Shown here piece after piece: positions 46,586 to 55,360 of a stretch of 64,000 nucleotides of DNA (its first letter is position 1; the number at the start of each line of letters is the position of its first letter). The notes under the pieces were generated by a model. That model did no database searches. It saw nothing but the letters and a program-made list of their open reading frames with translations, and was not told the origin of the DNA. The position numbers and the translations under genes are program-made. The DNA lies in assembly GCF_013376105.1 (NCBI RefSeq), contig NZ_JAAMFM010000024.1, positions 1 through 64,000 on the forward strand, in the 5' to 3' direction. This DNA is from Arthrobacter wenxiniae (lineage in GTDB: Bacteria > Actinomycetota > Actinomycetes > Actinomycetales > Micrococcaceae).

Positions 46586-47374
46586 GTGTCAATGATTGAT
46601 CCTCGCCCCATTGCCGTTTTCGGAGACTGGCACGGCAATCTAGGCTGGGCTCTGACAGCCATCGGGTCTGCTGCTCGTGAAGGTGCCCACACAGCGATTC
46701 ACGTCGGTGACTTTGGTTTCGACTGGCCAGGTCGAAAACGCGGCCGCTTTGAGGCCAAGCTGAACAAATACCTAGTGGATCTGGGACTCACGCTTGTCGT
46801 CTCCGGAGGCAATCACGATAACTGGGACACCCTCGCAAACCTTGCCGTCGACATCGACGGGCTCGCCGCTGTCCGATCCAACATCCGCATCCTGCCCCGG
46901 GGCGGCCGCACCATGCTCGAAGGTCTGGCCGTTGGTGGCTTAGGCGGTGCGTTCAGCGTCGACTACAAGCAACGAACCGAAGGCAAAGATTGGTGGCGCA
47001 ACGAAGAACCGACGCAAGAGGAAGCCACAGCACTTGTAGCGGGCGGCCCCTTGGACATCCTCATTACCCATGACGCGCCTGCAGGAGTGCCGCTCAAGGG
47101 CGACTTCCACCTCAGCGAGGCACTCGCCAAGGACGCGGAAAGAACCCGGACCCTCATCAGAGAGGTTGTGGACTCGACGTCCGTTCCCCACCTGCTCTGC
47201 GGACACTGGCACCAGCGCAGGACATACGAGCTAAATCATCCAAATGGAACGATCACTCGCGTAGACGTATTAAACAAAGAAAACTCGCGCCACGGGAACG
47301 GCGTCCTCGTTTGGCCTAGCTTGTCCCCTCTTCGTATCGATCCACTCGAAATCAGCGGTACCAAGCGACAATAG
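46586..47374 (+). CDS. Metallophosphoesterase
   Basis: The 262-residue calcineurin-like phosphoesterase shows all metal motifs: GDWHGN, VGDFG, GGNHDNWD, ITHDAP and GHWHQR. The start is GTG 46586 or ATG 46592. Substrate cannot be predicted from the sequence; such stand-alone enzymes in mobile DNA may act on nucleotides, RNA or DNA. It is intact. Confidence 0.85.
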   Translation: MSMIDPRPIAVFGDWHGNLGWALTAIGSAAREGAHTAIHVGDFGFDWPGRKRGRFEAKLNKYLVDLGLTLVVSGGNHDNWDTLANLAVDIDGLAAVRSNIRILPRGGRTMLEGLAVGGLGGAFSVDYKQRTEGKDWWRNEEPTQEEATALVAGGPLDILITHDAPAGVPLKGDFHLSEALAKDAERTRTLIREVVDSTSVPHLLCGHWHQRRTYELNHPNGTITRVDVLNKENSRHGNGVLVWPSLSPLRIDPLEISGTKRQ

Positions 47375-47467
47375 TCCCGCCAACACGCGGCATATATCTG
47401 GACACGCCGGTTTAGCAGTTTCAACAGGCTGACGCGTTAGGATCGAGTGCATCTCCGTGAAGCTTGT

Positions 47468-48055
47468 TCATGAGCTCACCGGTGTGTACTTTCCGCTGCC
47501 GTTCAGAGCCGCGTACAGCGTCTGCCGCGAGACGCCGAGATCCCGCGCCACCTTTGCCTTGGGCACGCCTTGGCCAATCCGTCCCCTTGCGAGCTGGACC
47601 TGTGCCGGCGCAAGCTTTGGCCCCCGGTGGTAGACGCCGTTTCTCTTGGCAATGGCAATGCCCTCGGCCTGACGCTCTCGGATGGTCTTCCGTTCCAACT
47701 GCGCAATGGCAGCCAACACCGTGAGCATGAACTCCCCTTGGGGCGTGTCAGTATTCAGTGCCGGGTTATCGATGAACTCCAAGGCGACACCCTTGGCTTT
47801 AAGCTGCTCAACAAGAGCAAGAAGGTCCGTCGTGGACCGCGCCAGGCGGTCAGGGGACTTCACCCGAACCGTGTCCCCGTCACGGACGTAGATAAGCATC
47901 TCCTGAAGCTGCACCCGGTCGTCAGTTTGCCTGCCGCTGACCTTCTCGGCGAACAGCCTGTCCACAAGACCGAGCGCTTCGAGCTGGCGTGCCTCGTTCT
48001 GGTCCGCGGCACTCACTCGCACATAACCAACAACCTGCCCGTTGCGTCCAGCCAT
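47468..48055 (-). CDS. Serine recombinase (resolvase type)
   Basis: The ATG at 48055 (MAGRNGQVVGYVRVSAADQN) gives 195 residues. The catalytic Ser is in YVRVSAADQNE; SPDRLARS replaces the usual LDRLARS (Leu to Pro before Asp), and AIAQLERKTIRERQAEGIAI is conserved. A C-terminal helix-turn-helix (VPKAKVARDLGVSRQTLYAAL) completes the enzyme. A 28-bp imperfect palindrome 80-110 bp upstream is its likely site. Confidence 0.9.
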   Translation of the reverse strand: MAGRNGQVVGYVRVSAADQNEARQLEALGLVDRLFAEKVSGRQTDDRVQLQEMLIYVRDGDTVRVKSPDRLARSTTDLLALVEQLKAKGVALEFIDNPALNTDTPQGEFMLTVLAAIAQLERKTIRERQAEGIAIAKRNGVYHRGPKLAPAQVQLARGRIGQGVPKAKVARDLGVSRQTLYAALNGSGKYTPVSS

Positions 48056-48135
48056 GTCTAGACCCTCCATCGGTTGCGTCTAACCACAGTCCAACCCGAC
48101 CCCGAATGACACGAGTTCTTGACCATCCTGGGGTT

Positions 48136-48163
48136 GTTCTATCAGGTATACCCTGATGGACAC
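48136..48163. promoter_or_regulatory. Candidate res/crossover palindrome
   Basis: ATCAGG (48141-48146) and CCTGAT (48152-48157) flank TATAC, and partial symmetry extends outward (GTTCT...GGACAC) to about 28 bp. This size and position upstream of the divergent resolvase fit a dimer-binding subsite. Confidence 0.5.
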
Positions 48164-48418
48164 GTCCTGTGTGAGTTGACACGTTCACCTCGACTTACGC
48201 GCCCATTGTCAACCAAAGAAGCCACGTCCCACCATGGCCTGAAGTTCCAGCGGACTGACTTTCCCCGCACCTTGAAGATTCACGTACGTAGTCGTGTCTA
48301 AATCGTTCGGCTCAGTGCCACAATGAAGCAGGAAGTCATCTATGGCGCCGCCCTTAATCCATGCCCCCATGTCACGGATCCAGGTCCCGGCTCTTTCGCC
48401 ACCCCGGCACGGCCTCAT

Positions 48419-49024
48419 TTAGGGCCGTCGGCCATGGTGCGTTTCAATCCCCTGCGTCTGCATCCAAATCCCCAGCACATGCTCGGACACGGACTGCGAC
48501 ATCCGGTGCCGCGGCAGCCTCCCCTCCGCCGCGACGAAGTCCACGGTCTCACCCAGACGCTGCCGCCACCGCTCGTCATCGACCCGTTCCCGGTCCGTGG
48601 TCACCCAATCCCCCAACACCTCGGCCTTCCGCCACGAAAGATTCTGCGCCAGGAAGGCACGGCGTTGCTCTGCCAGCCAAACGTATAGCGATGCCTCGCC
48701 CCACTCACCACTGTGGATTATCGGATAGCGGTCATACACCCTGATAAACGCCAACACCTCGGCCAAGCGAAGCAGCCATCGTTTGCTCGGCCTCCGGAGG
48801 ACAGCGTTGTGTTCAACATCCAGCCCGGGGTCAACCGCCCGCCGCCGCTCCAGGTGACGCTTGACCGTGCCGATCGGCGTCCCAGTCACCTCGGCGATCC
48901 GCGCCCCGGACAGGCCTCGTGCGTAGAACAGGTCCCATTCAGGGTGGGCGCCTTCTTCCGGCTGGGCGTGGCCTTCTGGGCGGGTACCGTCGTCAAGGTC
49001 CACCATTGTTCCCGTCCCTCCCAC
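48419..49024 (-). CDS. Helicase-associated-domain protein, possibly truncated
   Basis: The 201-residue product has an N-terminal helix-turn-helix (YARGLSGARIAEVTGTPIGT) and repeats of the small helicase-associated type (WGEASLYVWLAEQRRAFLAQ; WRQRLGETVDFVAAEGRLPR). A TAG ends it after THHGRRP. Coding-like residues continue beyond in other frames (NEAVPGWRKSRDLDP; GGAIDDFLLHCGTEPNDLDT) down to 48209, so a frameshift may have shortened it. Confidence 0.6.
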   Translation of the reverse strand: MGGTGTMVDLDDGTRPEGHAQPEEGAHPEWDLFYARGLSGARIAEVTGTPIGTVKRHLERRRAVDPGLDVEHNAVLRRPSKRWLLRLAEVLAFIRVYDRYPIIHSGEWGEASLYVWLAEQRRAFLAQNLSWRKAEVLGDWVTTDRERVDDERWRQRLGETVDFVAAEGRLPRHRMSQSVSEHVLGIWMQTQGIETHHGRRP

Positions 49025-49182
49025 CGGTGCCTGTTTTGGCCTCAGCCTAGCGCGACACGGTATACCGGCCCAACCCTAACGGATATTCCTACGTCCGAGT
49101 CCGAACCTGAATCGCCCATGGCAGCAACTGGGGGGCGGCGTCCACACGGTCGACCAAGCTCCAGCTGGCGCGCCCGCTCATG

Positions 49183-49590
49183 TTACCTTGGCGATGGGTA
49201 GTTCGTCCCAAGGGTGGTGTAACAGGGCGAGAGTATCTCCCGTTTCGTGATCCAGTCCGGACAGCCCTCGATGCCGCCAGCCCCCAGACCGATGCTCTCG
49301 CGCCTGTACTTCTTCGAGGCGTCCTCGAGCAGCTGGCCGATGCGCCGTTGCTCATGCGGATTCTCGATGTCTCCCTCCAGGGTAGAAGGTGACGCCAAGG
49401 GTTGGCGCAAGGTAACGCCCGTCAGGGCTGCAAGGTCCGCGGAAGGCTCAGTCTCTGTCGAGCCCTCCAGGGTAGAAGGTGACGCCAAGGGTTGGCGCAA
49501 CGTAACGCCCGTCAGGGCTGCAAGGTCCGCGGAAGGCTCAGTCTCTGTCGAGCCCTCCAGGGTAGAAGGTGACGCCAAGGGTTGGCGCAA
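49183..49590 (-). CDS. Repeat-containing ORF fragment
   Basis: This frame reads through two and a half 30-residue repeats into DIENPHEQRRIGQLLEDASK and KYRRESIGLGAGGIEGCPDW. The frame is closed upstream by TAG near 49660 without an ATG, and the first listed start is TTG inside a repeat. It is probably the 3' part of a longer gene whose 5' end is lost. The function is unknown. Confidence 0.35.
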   Translation of the reverse strand: MRQPLASPSTLEGSTETEPSADLAALTGVTLRQPLASPSTLEGSTETEPSADLAALTGVTLRQPLASPSTLEGDIENPHEQRRIGQLLEDASKKYRRESIGLGAGGIEGCPDWITKREILSPCYTTLGTNYPSPR

Positions 49591-49642
49591 GGTAACGCCC
49601 GTCAGGGCTGCAAGGTCCGCGGAAGGCTCAGTCTCTGTCGAG
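49373..49642. repeat. Three 90-bp direct tandem repeats
   Basis: Units start at 49373, 49463 and 49553 and are almost identical, followed by a broken fourth start at 49643. Ninety is a multiple of three. On the minus strand they encode a 30-residue repeat (STETEPSADLAALTGVTLRQ then PLASPSTLEG) within a frame ending at 49183; on the plus strand EGDAKGWRKVTPVRAARSAE. Neither frame has a clear start. Confidence 0.9.
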
Positions 49643-49883
49643 TCCTTCAGGGTTATTCGGTGCTATGAGACCCAGAGGGGCAATACATCCATTGTTGCTG
49701 AGAGACGGAGAAATGAGCAAACTGCGGTCTCTCACCCTGCGCTGTAACCGAGATGGAGTTCAGAGCCTTTTACGAGCTCTATCAATTCCGCCTTGTACGG
49801 CAAAGATGAGTCCATCTTGCCGCGGTCAGGATAACGAGATGTTCGGGTAAAATGCCTAGCTGCGTCAAGTAGTCAGCATTCGG

Positions 49884-50299
49884 TCAGCGGGCCGTCGGGG
49901 ATCTGGCCGTGCATTCCAGCACCACTTCCTCCGAGCTGTCTTCGGTGGTGCTGTCGGCGTCGTAACGTTCGAGGAGGAAGTCCTCGATGACGGCAAATTT
50001 GTCCTCCAGCCAACCGTTCAGAGCACACCGTGTGGACGCGGGTCCGCGTCGGTGATGACGTCCTCGATGTTCACCGTTTTGGCTAGAGATACGCAATAGC
50101 CCTCATCGGAGCGGCTCACGTTCAGGGTCTCGATAACTTCGCCGTCGGCCAGCTCCGGGAAGGTGTCGCCGTCCCCGGGGGCCAGGGACACGGGGCGCCC
50201 GGCCGGGTCGAGCAGGAGGGTTGATTCCGTGTGGATGTCGGGGGCGAACTGCCCGCCGGTGATGATCCCTTTGGGCTGCCGGTTCTGAGATGTCGTCAT
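49884..50299 (-). pseudogene. PKGI-GGQ motif protein, frameshifted
   Basis: MTTSQNRQPKGIITGGQFAP from the ATG at 50299 runs in frame to 50018 (ADPRPHGVL stop). GWLEDKFAVIEDFLLERYDA and DSSEEVVLECTARSPTAR continue in another frame to 49884. One base change near 50030 joins them. The N-terminal motif is shared with the KTSC-domain protein at 17184-18410, and both have the CCGCACACA box at 7-8 nt before the start. Confidence 0.6.
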
Positions 50300-50306
50300 G
50301 CCAGCT

Positions 50307-50316
50307 ATGTGTGCGG
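50307..50316 (-). promoter_or_regulatory. CCGCACACAT start-proximal box
   Basis: The minus strand reads CCGCACACAT 7 nt before the ATG at 50299, matching the boxes at 18419, 57442, 57860 and 59801. Confidence 0.5.
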
Positions 50317-50439
50317 CTGGCGCCAAAAGGAGCCGCAGCCACCCCTGGACGGGCGGTGTGCGTGAATTTGCCGCCCTGCCGGCCATCCGCACGAAACGAC
50401 CGTGACCCTACCACCTGGTCGGGTGGGAAATTCCGCGGA

Positions 50440-50580
50440 ATGGCTGGGAATATAGGGCCCCTACTACTACTACTCTACTTAAACGACTTAAAAGATAGAT
50501 ATATATAAAGGGGCCCCTATGTTCTCTCCCCCTATAGGACCCCTCCCTCTTAGTAAGAGAGTACTTTTCTCTCATAGATG
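50440..50580. other. AT-rich hairpin-rich segment
   Basis: A run of low GC (GATAGATATATATAAA) sits between copies of an AGGGGCCCCTAT-type palindrome (about 50454 and 50508) and a stem CTCTTAGTAAGAGAG. In an otherwise GC-rich region this looks like an unwinding or promoter element such as a replication or transfer origin. Confidence 0.4.
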
Positions 50581-50751
50581 TCCTATCCTCCGCGGCCGGG
50601 TAGGTAGGGTGAGGGCCTTCCGGGGCGCAAGTTCCGCGCCAACACTGGGATGCAGGGGTGTCCGGACGCCCTACCGGCGGTAGGTTCAGCCCTGATCCTG
50701 GCGTTTTAGCGGTGGAGCGGGCGCTAAAATGAGAGACGGCGGATTTTTCCT

Positions 50752-50830
50752 CATGTGATAACCTGAGGAACGATACCGACCTCCAGTGACGAGGGTTATC
50801 ACATGGCTCCCCATTGGGGGCCATTTTTCG
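50752..50830 (+). other. Inverted repeat followed by terminator-like hairpin
   Basis: CATGTGATAACC (50752-50763) and GGTTATCACATG (50794-50805) are perfect 12-bp arms with a 30-nt loop. They are followed by GGCTCCCCATTGGGGGCC and ATTTTT, a rho-independent terminator shape. Together they could be a small RNA, a nick site or a bound operator. Confidence 0.45.
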
Positions 50831-50989
50831 TTTCCACGGTGCTTTTCGAAACGGGACTCCGCAGCCCCAGCATCGCCCCCAAAGGTCTTTTGAGCGTCCC
50901 GGCGGACCTGATTCGATAGTGATGCCTGAGCCTTTTTGGGCAAAAAGGAAGGACCGCACCGCGGGGAAGCGATGCGGTCCCCGGCCGAT

Positions 50990-51415
50990 TTAGACGCCGA
51001 CGGCGCAGAGCAACGGGTAGACGTGTCCCCGCCGTTCGCGCCAGTCGGTCATCCGCGGCGTTCCGGTCACGGACCGGTTGTGGGCCTGGTCGTGCATCAG
51101 GTGCTTCCACGTCGGGACCGCGGCGCCGGTGATGACCCCCTTGTCGTCGATCAGGACGTCCCCCTGGACCAGGGTCTTGTCGTGGGTGAGGATGAGCTTG
51201 TCCACCCATGTCGGCCCGAAGTGCTGGTCGATGGCGGCCAGCTTTCCCGGAACACACCCCGGGTTCGTCCACGTCGGGGTGGAGCAGTGAAAGGCGTCCC
51301 AGCCATCGTCAACCATCTCCACGATGGTTTCGACAGAGAACGGATACGACTCCAGGTCACGGTACAGGTCCGGGTGGCGTTCTAAACCAAAAATCAGCGA
51401 CTTACCGCTAACCGA
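50990..51415 (-). pseudogene. 5'-deoxyribonucleotidase remnant (NT5C-like)
   Basis: The frame opens at 51415 without a start and encodes CSTPTWTNPGCVPGKLAAID, FGPTWVDKLILTHDKTLVQG and DVLIDDKGVITG, matching the C-terminal part of 5'(3')-deoxyribonucleotidases. The N-terminal catalytic DxDxV motif is missing. It is a 5'-truncated relic. Confidence 0.7.
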
Positions 51416-51495
51416 CTATTGACCCACGCACCTAGCCAAGGTGCCTTCGTCAGTGTCCAGGTGCGCATTAATGACCTCGGCTTTTATAGCTTTTT

Positions 51496-51522
51496 GTTTC
51501 TTATGTTTCTTATGTTCCTTAT
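51496..51522. repeat. Three 9-bp iterons
   Basis: GTTTCTTAT, GTTTCTTAT and GTTCCTTAT are adjacent, followed by GT. Short direct repeats of this kind bind replication or partition proteins, but could also be promoter sequence. Confidence 0.6.
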
Positions 51523-51641
51523 GTCGCTCCCATCTGGCATTTAGATCTGTAAGAGGCAATCAATGGACTGGGCAGGAAGCCCTACCTGGCTGCCACCCGA
51601 CCCACCACAGAGAAGGAACTTGAAGGTGTGCCTGCTGGGCC

Positions 51642-52140
51642 TCAGTCGTCCTTGCCCATTGCCCAGACGAAATTGCTGGACAGGCCGAACCCGGAGTCAT
51701 CGTCCCCGCCACGTGCGGAATGGTCGTCGTCCTCAAAGTCGTCGGAATCTGGGCGGTGGCCGGCCACCGCCATGAGGTTGGAGATCCGGGTGGCGGAGGA
51801 ATCCCACGTTTCACGGACTGAAGGCCTGGAGCGCTTCCACGGTCTCGAACTGGGACGCGAGCCGGCGCCCGAATGTGCGCCGGGTGAGCCGCACGGACAG
51901 GGAGATGATGACCCTGTTTAGCGGCTGGGACTTGGCCTTCTCGACTTCGTCCATGATCTTAGCCGCGTTCTTCTGGCCCAGGGTGCGGGTTCCACCCGTG
52001 GAAGCCTCGCCCATGTCGACGCCGGCAAGCTGGTCCTCGATCAGGGCGAACAGGTCACCGACGTCCTTGACCAGGTCCTTCTCGATCAGGGCGTCGCCGA
52101 TGGAACCACCCAGACTTTCCATGTCGAAGCCGGCATTGGC
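51642..52140 (-). pseudogene. Fragment of NAD-dependent DNA ligase, frameshifted
   Basis: NAGFDMESLGGSIGDALIEK, DLVKDVGDLFALIEDQLAG, TLGQKNAAKIMDEVEKAKSQ and PLNRVIISLSVRLTRRTFGR match the helix-hairpin-helix region of LigA. The nucleotidyltransferase domain is absent upstream. A TGA at 51811 ends that frame, while ETWDSSATRISNLMAVAGHR and an acidic tail continue in another frame to 51642. It is a decayed C-terminal piece. Confidence 0.65.
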
Positions 52141-52208
52141 GGTTGCTTGCAGCTTTCGCGTGGGGGCGAAACGTGATCTCCGTCCCGGCTACTGCCCGCA
52201 TCGCGGGC

Positions 52209-53234
52209 CTACCCGATCTTCTTCCAGGTGCCGCAGCTTTGGGAGACGAAGCCTTCGCCATCGTAGACCGTGACCGACGGGCCTTGCGGGGCAAAGGTGA
52301 TGAAGTCGTTCTCGATGGTGCCGCCCGTCGCGTCCGTGCGCTCCCAATAGCAGTCGTTCACTCCGCTGGCACCGTCCGGGAGTTGAACCTGGTAGGTGCC
52401 GGCCTGGATGGTCTTGCCCACGACGTATTTGCCGTCGTCCATGGCGGCTGGCGGGATGCCATCGGCTATCCGCTGCAGCTCGGCAATGAACGGGGCCTTC
52501 GGGCACATCTTGACCGACGCCTTGGCGATTGCCTGGATGTGGTCCTTGCCCGAGGAGACCTGGTCCCAAGCCATTCTCGGAGACTGCATGCAGGCCTGGA
52601 GCACCTCCCCGTAGGCGTAGATGAGCTCACTTACATCGCTGGTCTTCTTTACCGTTGCTGTCACTGATTTCTCTTGCGGGGTCAGATCGATGGCGGCTGA
52701 GCTGAACGACAGCGGGTCTTCCCCGGCAATCGAAATGCTGCAGCTCTGGAACGACTTAAAGTCCTTGTCCTTCCAAATGTCCTCGACCGCATGGAACGTC
52801 GGGGCGCCGTCGTCGGTGTAGACGCTTCCCGTCGTGGAGCATTTGAACTCGTAGCGGGAGGACGGATCGGCTGCCTAGGCGCTTTGCACGAGGGCGCTGA
52901 CCACGTCGGCCTCCGACTGATCCATCGTCAGGATCACCGGCGAGCCCTTTGGGACTGGCTGACCGGTGGTGAAGTTGATCGACGAGATCGCCGCGTTGTC
53001 GTCGGGCCGGTTGATGCATGTCAATCCATCAGGGCCCACGGCGCGGTAGTCGATTCTCGCTGCCGACAGTGCGGCCGCAGCCTTCGCGTACGGCTGTCCC
53101 TCGATGTCGGGCAGCGCCGTCGCTGCCAGGGCCGTTTTGGTCGCGGATGATGAGGGCGCAACCTGGGCGGTCGTCTGTCCGCAGCCGGCGAGAAACAATG
53201 CCGTCAGGGCAAGCGGTACGAGCAATTTTTTCAT
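52209..53234 (-). pseudogene. Lipoprotein with PASTA-like domain, split by in-frame TAG
   Basis: The start at 53234 gives a lipoprotein signal (LFLAGC) and a PASTA-like segment (LPDIEGQPYAKAAAALSAAR ... GSPVILTMDQ). A TAG at 52875 stops it, but the same frame continues SRYEFKCSTTGSVYTDDGAP through to 52209, including a domain GKTIQAGTYQVQLPDG ... CYWERTDATGGTIEND ... SCGTWKKIG. Without the TAG it would be about 341 residues. The downstream part could restart at GTG 52664. It is either a nonsense mutation or suppressed. Confidence 0.75.
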
Positions 53235-53594
53235 GGTTCCCCCTTGATGCGTGGTGATGGACCGGCCCCTCAGATGTTCCGTCGAAGCTGGCGTGCCGAA
53301 GGACGGGCAGCTGTGCAGATTTGGCCTCTCGCAGGTGATGACTGCGGGGGCGCTGAGGTGCGGCTGATCGTCACTTTAGCGGAGCATTCACCCCGCAGGT
53401 AATTGGGGCCCCGTACCGATGAAGGACCGTGCGAAAACGCCATTTTGTGACGAGTGCGAGGCACCACGGCGATCGAGAAAGTCCTCGACTTGCTCGACAA
53501 CGTAGGGCGGTAAGAAAAGCTCAGGTAAATTACGTGCAGAATGCCTAACGCTATACCCGGTACTGTCTGATATTCTATACGTAAGAGAAAGGAC

Positions 53595-53894
53595 ATGGCA
53601 ATGCATCGCACTCCTATCCCTGTTGTCAGGGCTTTGCGGCAACTCGGAACTTCCATTGCAACGACTCGCAAACTGCAAGGCATCACGTCCGCACAGCTCG
53701 CGGACCGGGCTGGCGTCTCCAGATCCACCCTGAGCGCCCTCGAAAACGGGGCCAGCACCAGCTCCGAAGCCCTCCTGAGGGTGCTGCGCTCATTGGGGAT
53801 CATGGACACGATGGTCGACTCCCTGGACCCCTACAGCACCGACGTCGGGAAACTGCGCATGGACGAAGCGCTGCCCAAACGGGTGCGGGGCTAA
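53595..53894 (+). CDS. hipB: HipB-type Xre antitoxin
   Basis: The 99-residue protein has a helix-turn-helix Xre domain (QGITSAQLADRAGVSRSTLS ALENG) at about residues 33-66. The ATG at 53595 has AGAAAGGA upstream; ATG 53601 is alternative. It is directly followed by hipA (2-nt gap). It neutralises HipA and represses the operon. Confidence 0.88.
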   Translation: MAMHRTPIPVVRALRQLGTSIATTRKLQGITSAQLADRAGVSRSTLSALENGASTSSEALLRVLRSLGIMDTMVDSLDPYSTDVGKLRMDEALPKRVRG

Positions 53895-53896
53895 CC

Positions 53897-55147
53897 ATGC
53901 GCAGCCAGGTTGACGTTATGGTGGACATTTCCGGAACAACCCGAATCGCCGGCACGCTGTGGTTCCACCATCGCGGCAAGCAGAGCGCCACGTTCCGATA
54001 CGCCGAAGAATATCTGGCCGAAAAGGGGTCCTACGCACTCGACCCTGCCCTGCCGCTGGGCACCGGCGTGTTTCAAACCCGACCCGGGCAAGCCATGTTC
54101 AACGCCTTCTCAGACGGCGCCCCGGACCGATGGGGCAAGAACCTCCTCCGCCGTGAGGAGCGGGATCGCGCAGAAAGAACCAGCTCAACACCGAGGACCC
54201 TTCTGCCCGCCGACTTCCTATTGGGAGTGCGCGACGACGTACGTCAAGGCGCCATCCGCTACCGGGACATAGTCGGAGGAGGATTCCTCTCCAACCACGC
54301 ACATGCCGTACCCCACCTGGTCGAGTTGGGGCGGCTGTTGGGAGCCGTGGACCGCTTGGACGCTGAACAACCTGTCAACCAGGACATCCGCGACCTCATG
54401 GACGCCGGCGGCTCCCTGGGCGGCGCGCGCCCCAAGGCTTCCGTCATCATGCCCGGGGGCCGGCTTGCCATCGCCAAGTTCCCACGGAAAGGCAGCGACG
54501 AGTGGGACGTCATGCGCTGGGAAAACCTCGAGCTGGACCTAGCCGTACGGTGCGGCATCTCGGTCGCTCCCTACCAGCTCGTGGAAGCAGCGGGGCGGCC
54601 GATTCTCCTGGTGGAACGATTCGACCGAATCCACGGGCAGCGAGTCGGTTTCGCGAGCGCCCTGACCATGCTGGAGTCCGACGACGGTGAGCAGCGCAGC
54701 TACCTAGAGATCGTCGACGTCATCGAATCGCACTCCGTCCGGGCCACCGAGGACCTGCGCGAGCTCTTCACCCGTATCGCGTTCAATATCCTAACGTCCA
54801 ACACGGATGATCACCTCCGCAACCACGGATTCCTGCGACCAGAGGGCGACGGCTGGACACTCTCCCCCGCCTTCGACCTGAACCCGGCACCGCACTCTCC
54901 TGGCCGACTCAGTACAACCATTGAGTTCGACGACGACGACGCGGACATCGGACTTTTGCTTTCCACAGCGGGGTACTACCGGCTCACCGAGGCCCGCGCC
55001 CGCCAGATCATCCTTGACGTTGAGGAAACCACCAGCGGGTGGGCAACCTTGGCCCGGTCAGTCGGGCTGCCGGGGCCGGAGATCGCCCTGATGGCCATGG
55101 CCTATGACACGGACCAGCGAAGAGCCGCCGCCTCGCTGCGCCGGTGA
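53897..55147 (+). CDS. hipA: HipA-type serine/threonine kinase toxin
   Basis: The 416-residue protein has the N-terminal HipA subdomain (TLWFHHRGKQSATFRY, FSDGAPDRWGKNLL) and the kinase fold: P-loop-like SLGGARPKA, LLVERFDR, catalytic NTDDHLRNHGFL and SPAFDLNP. HipA phosphorylates glutamyl-tRNA synthetase or another target and causes growth arrest. All key motifs are present, so the module looks active. Confidence 0.9.
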   Translation: MRSQVDVMVDISGTTRIAGTLWFHHRGKQSATFRYAEEYLAEKGSYALDPALPLGTGVFQTRPGQAMFNAFSDGAPDRWGKNLLRREERDRAERTSSTPRTLLPADFLLGVRDDVRQGAIRYRDIVGGGFLSNHAHAVPHLVELGRLLGAVDRLDAEQPVNQDIRDLMDAGGSLGGARPKASVIMPGGRLAIAKFPRKGSDEWDVMRWENLELDLAVRCGISVAPYQLVEAAGRPILLVERFDRIHGQRVGFASALTMLESDDGEQRSYLEIVDVIESHSVRATEDLRELFTRIAFNILTSNTDDHLRNHGFLRPEGDGWTLSPAFDLNPAPHSPGRLSTTIEFDDDDADIGLLLSTAGYYRLTEARARQIILDVEETTSGWATLARSVGLPGPEIALMAMAYDTDQRRAAASLRR

Positions 55148-55219
55148 AGGGCACGATGTCTGTCTGGCGCATGATCTGTGTGAACTATTTGCCGAGCACA
55201 CCCAGTGCCCGCTGAGCAT

Positions 55220-55360
55220 TCACCCCGGTCGCCCCTGACGTCGTATTCCAAGGGATGTGCAGCGTGCAGCAACGTGAATTCCTTCGCTGGTGTCTTCGAA
55301 CTCGCCGCCGCAGTCGGTGCATTCGAACCGGAACCCTCTGGGCAGTGCCCGGTAACGGGC
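55220..55360 (-). pseudogene. C-terminal fragment of a zinc-finger protein, cut by the IS
   Basis: Directly left of the insertion sequence the minus strand encodes RYRALPRGFRFECTDCGGEF and EDTSEGIHVAARCTSLGIRR before TGA. The 5' part is not found on the right side of the IS, where a different gene lies. The IS therefore probably replaced or deleted the rest. Confidence 0.5.

Noticed and set aside
50408-50959. Minus-strand frame of 183 codons across the AT-rich hairpin gap
   Set aside because: It reads through palindromes and the AT tract, with no ribosome site and no protein-like pattern.
53270-53809. Minus-strand frame opposite hipB
   Set aside because: hipB on the other strand has a clear Xre domain and ribosome site; the opposite frame has none.
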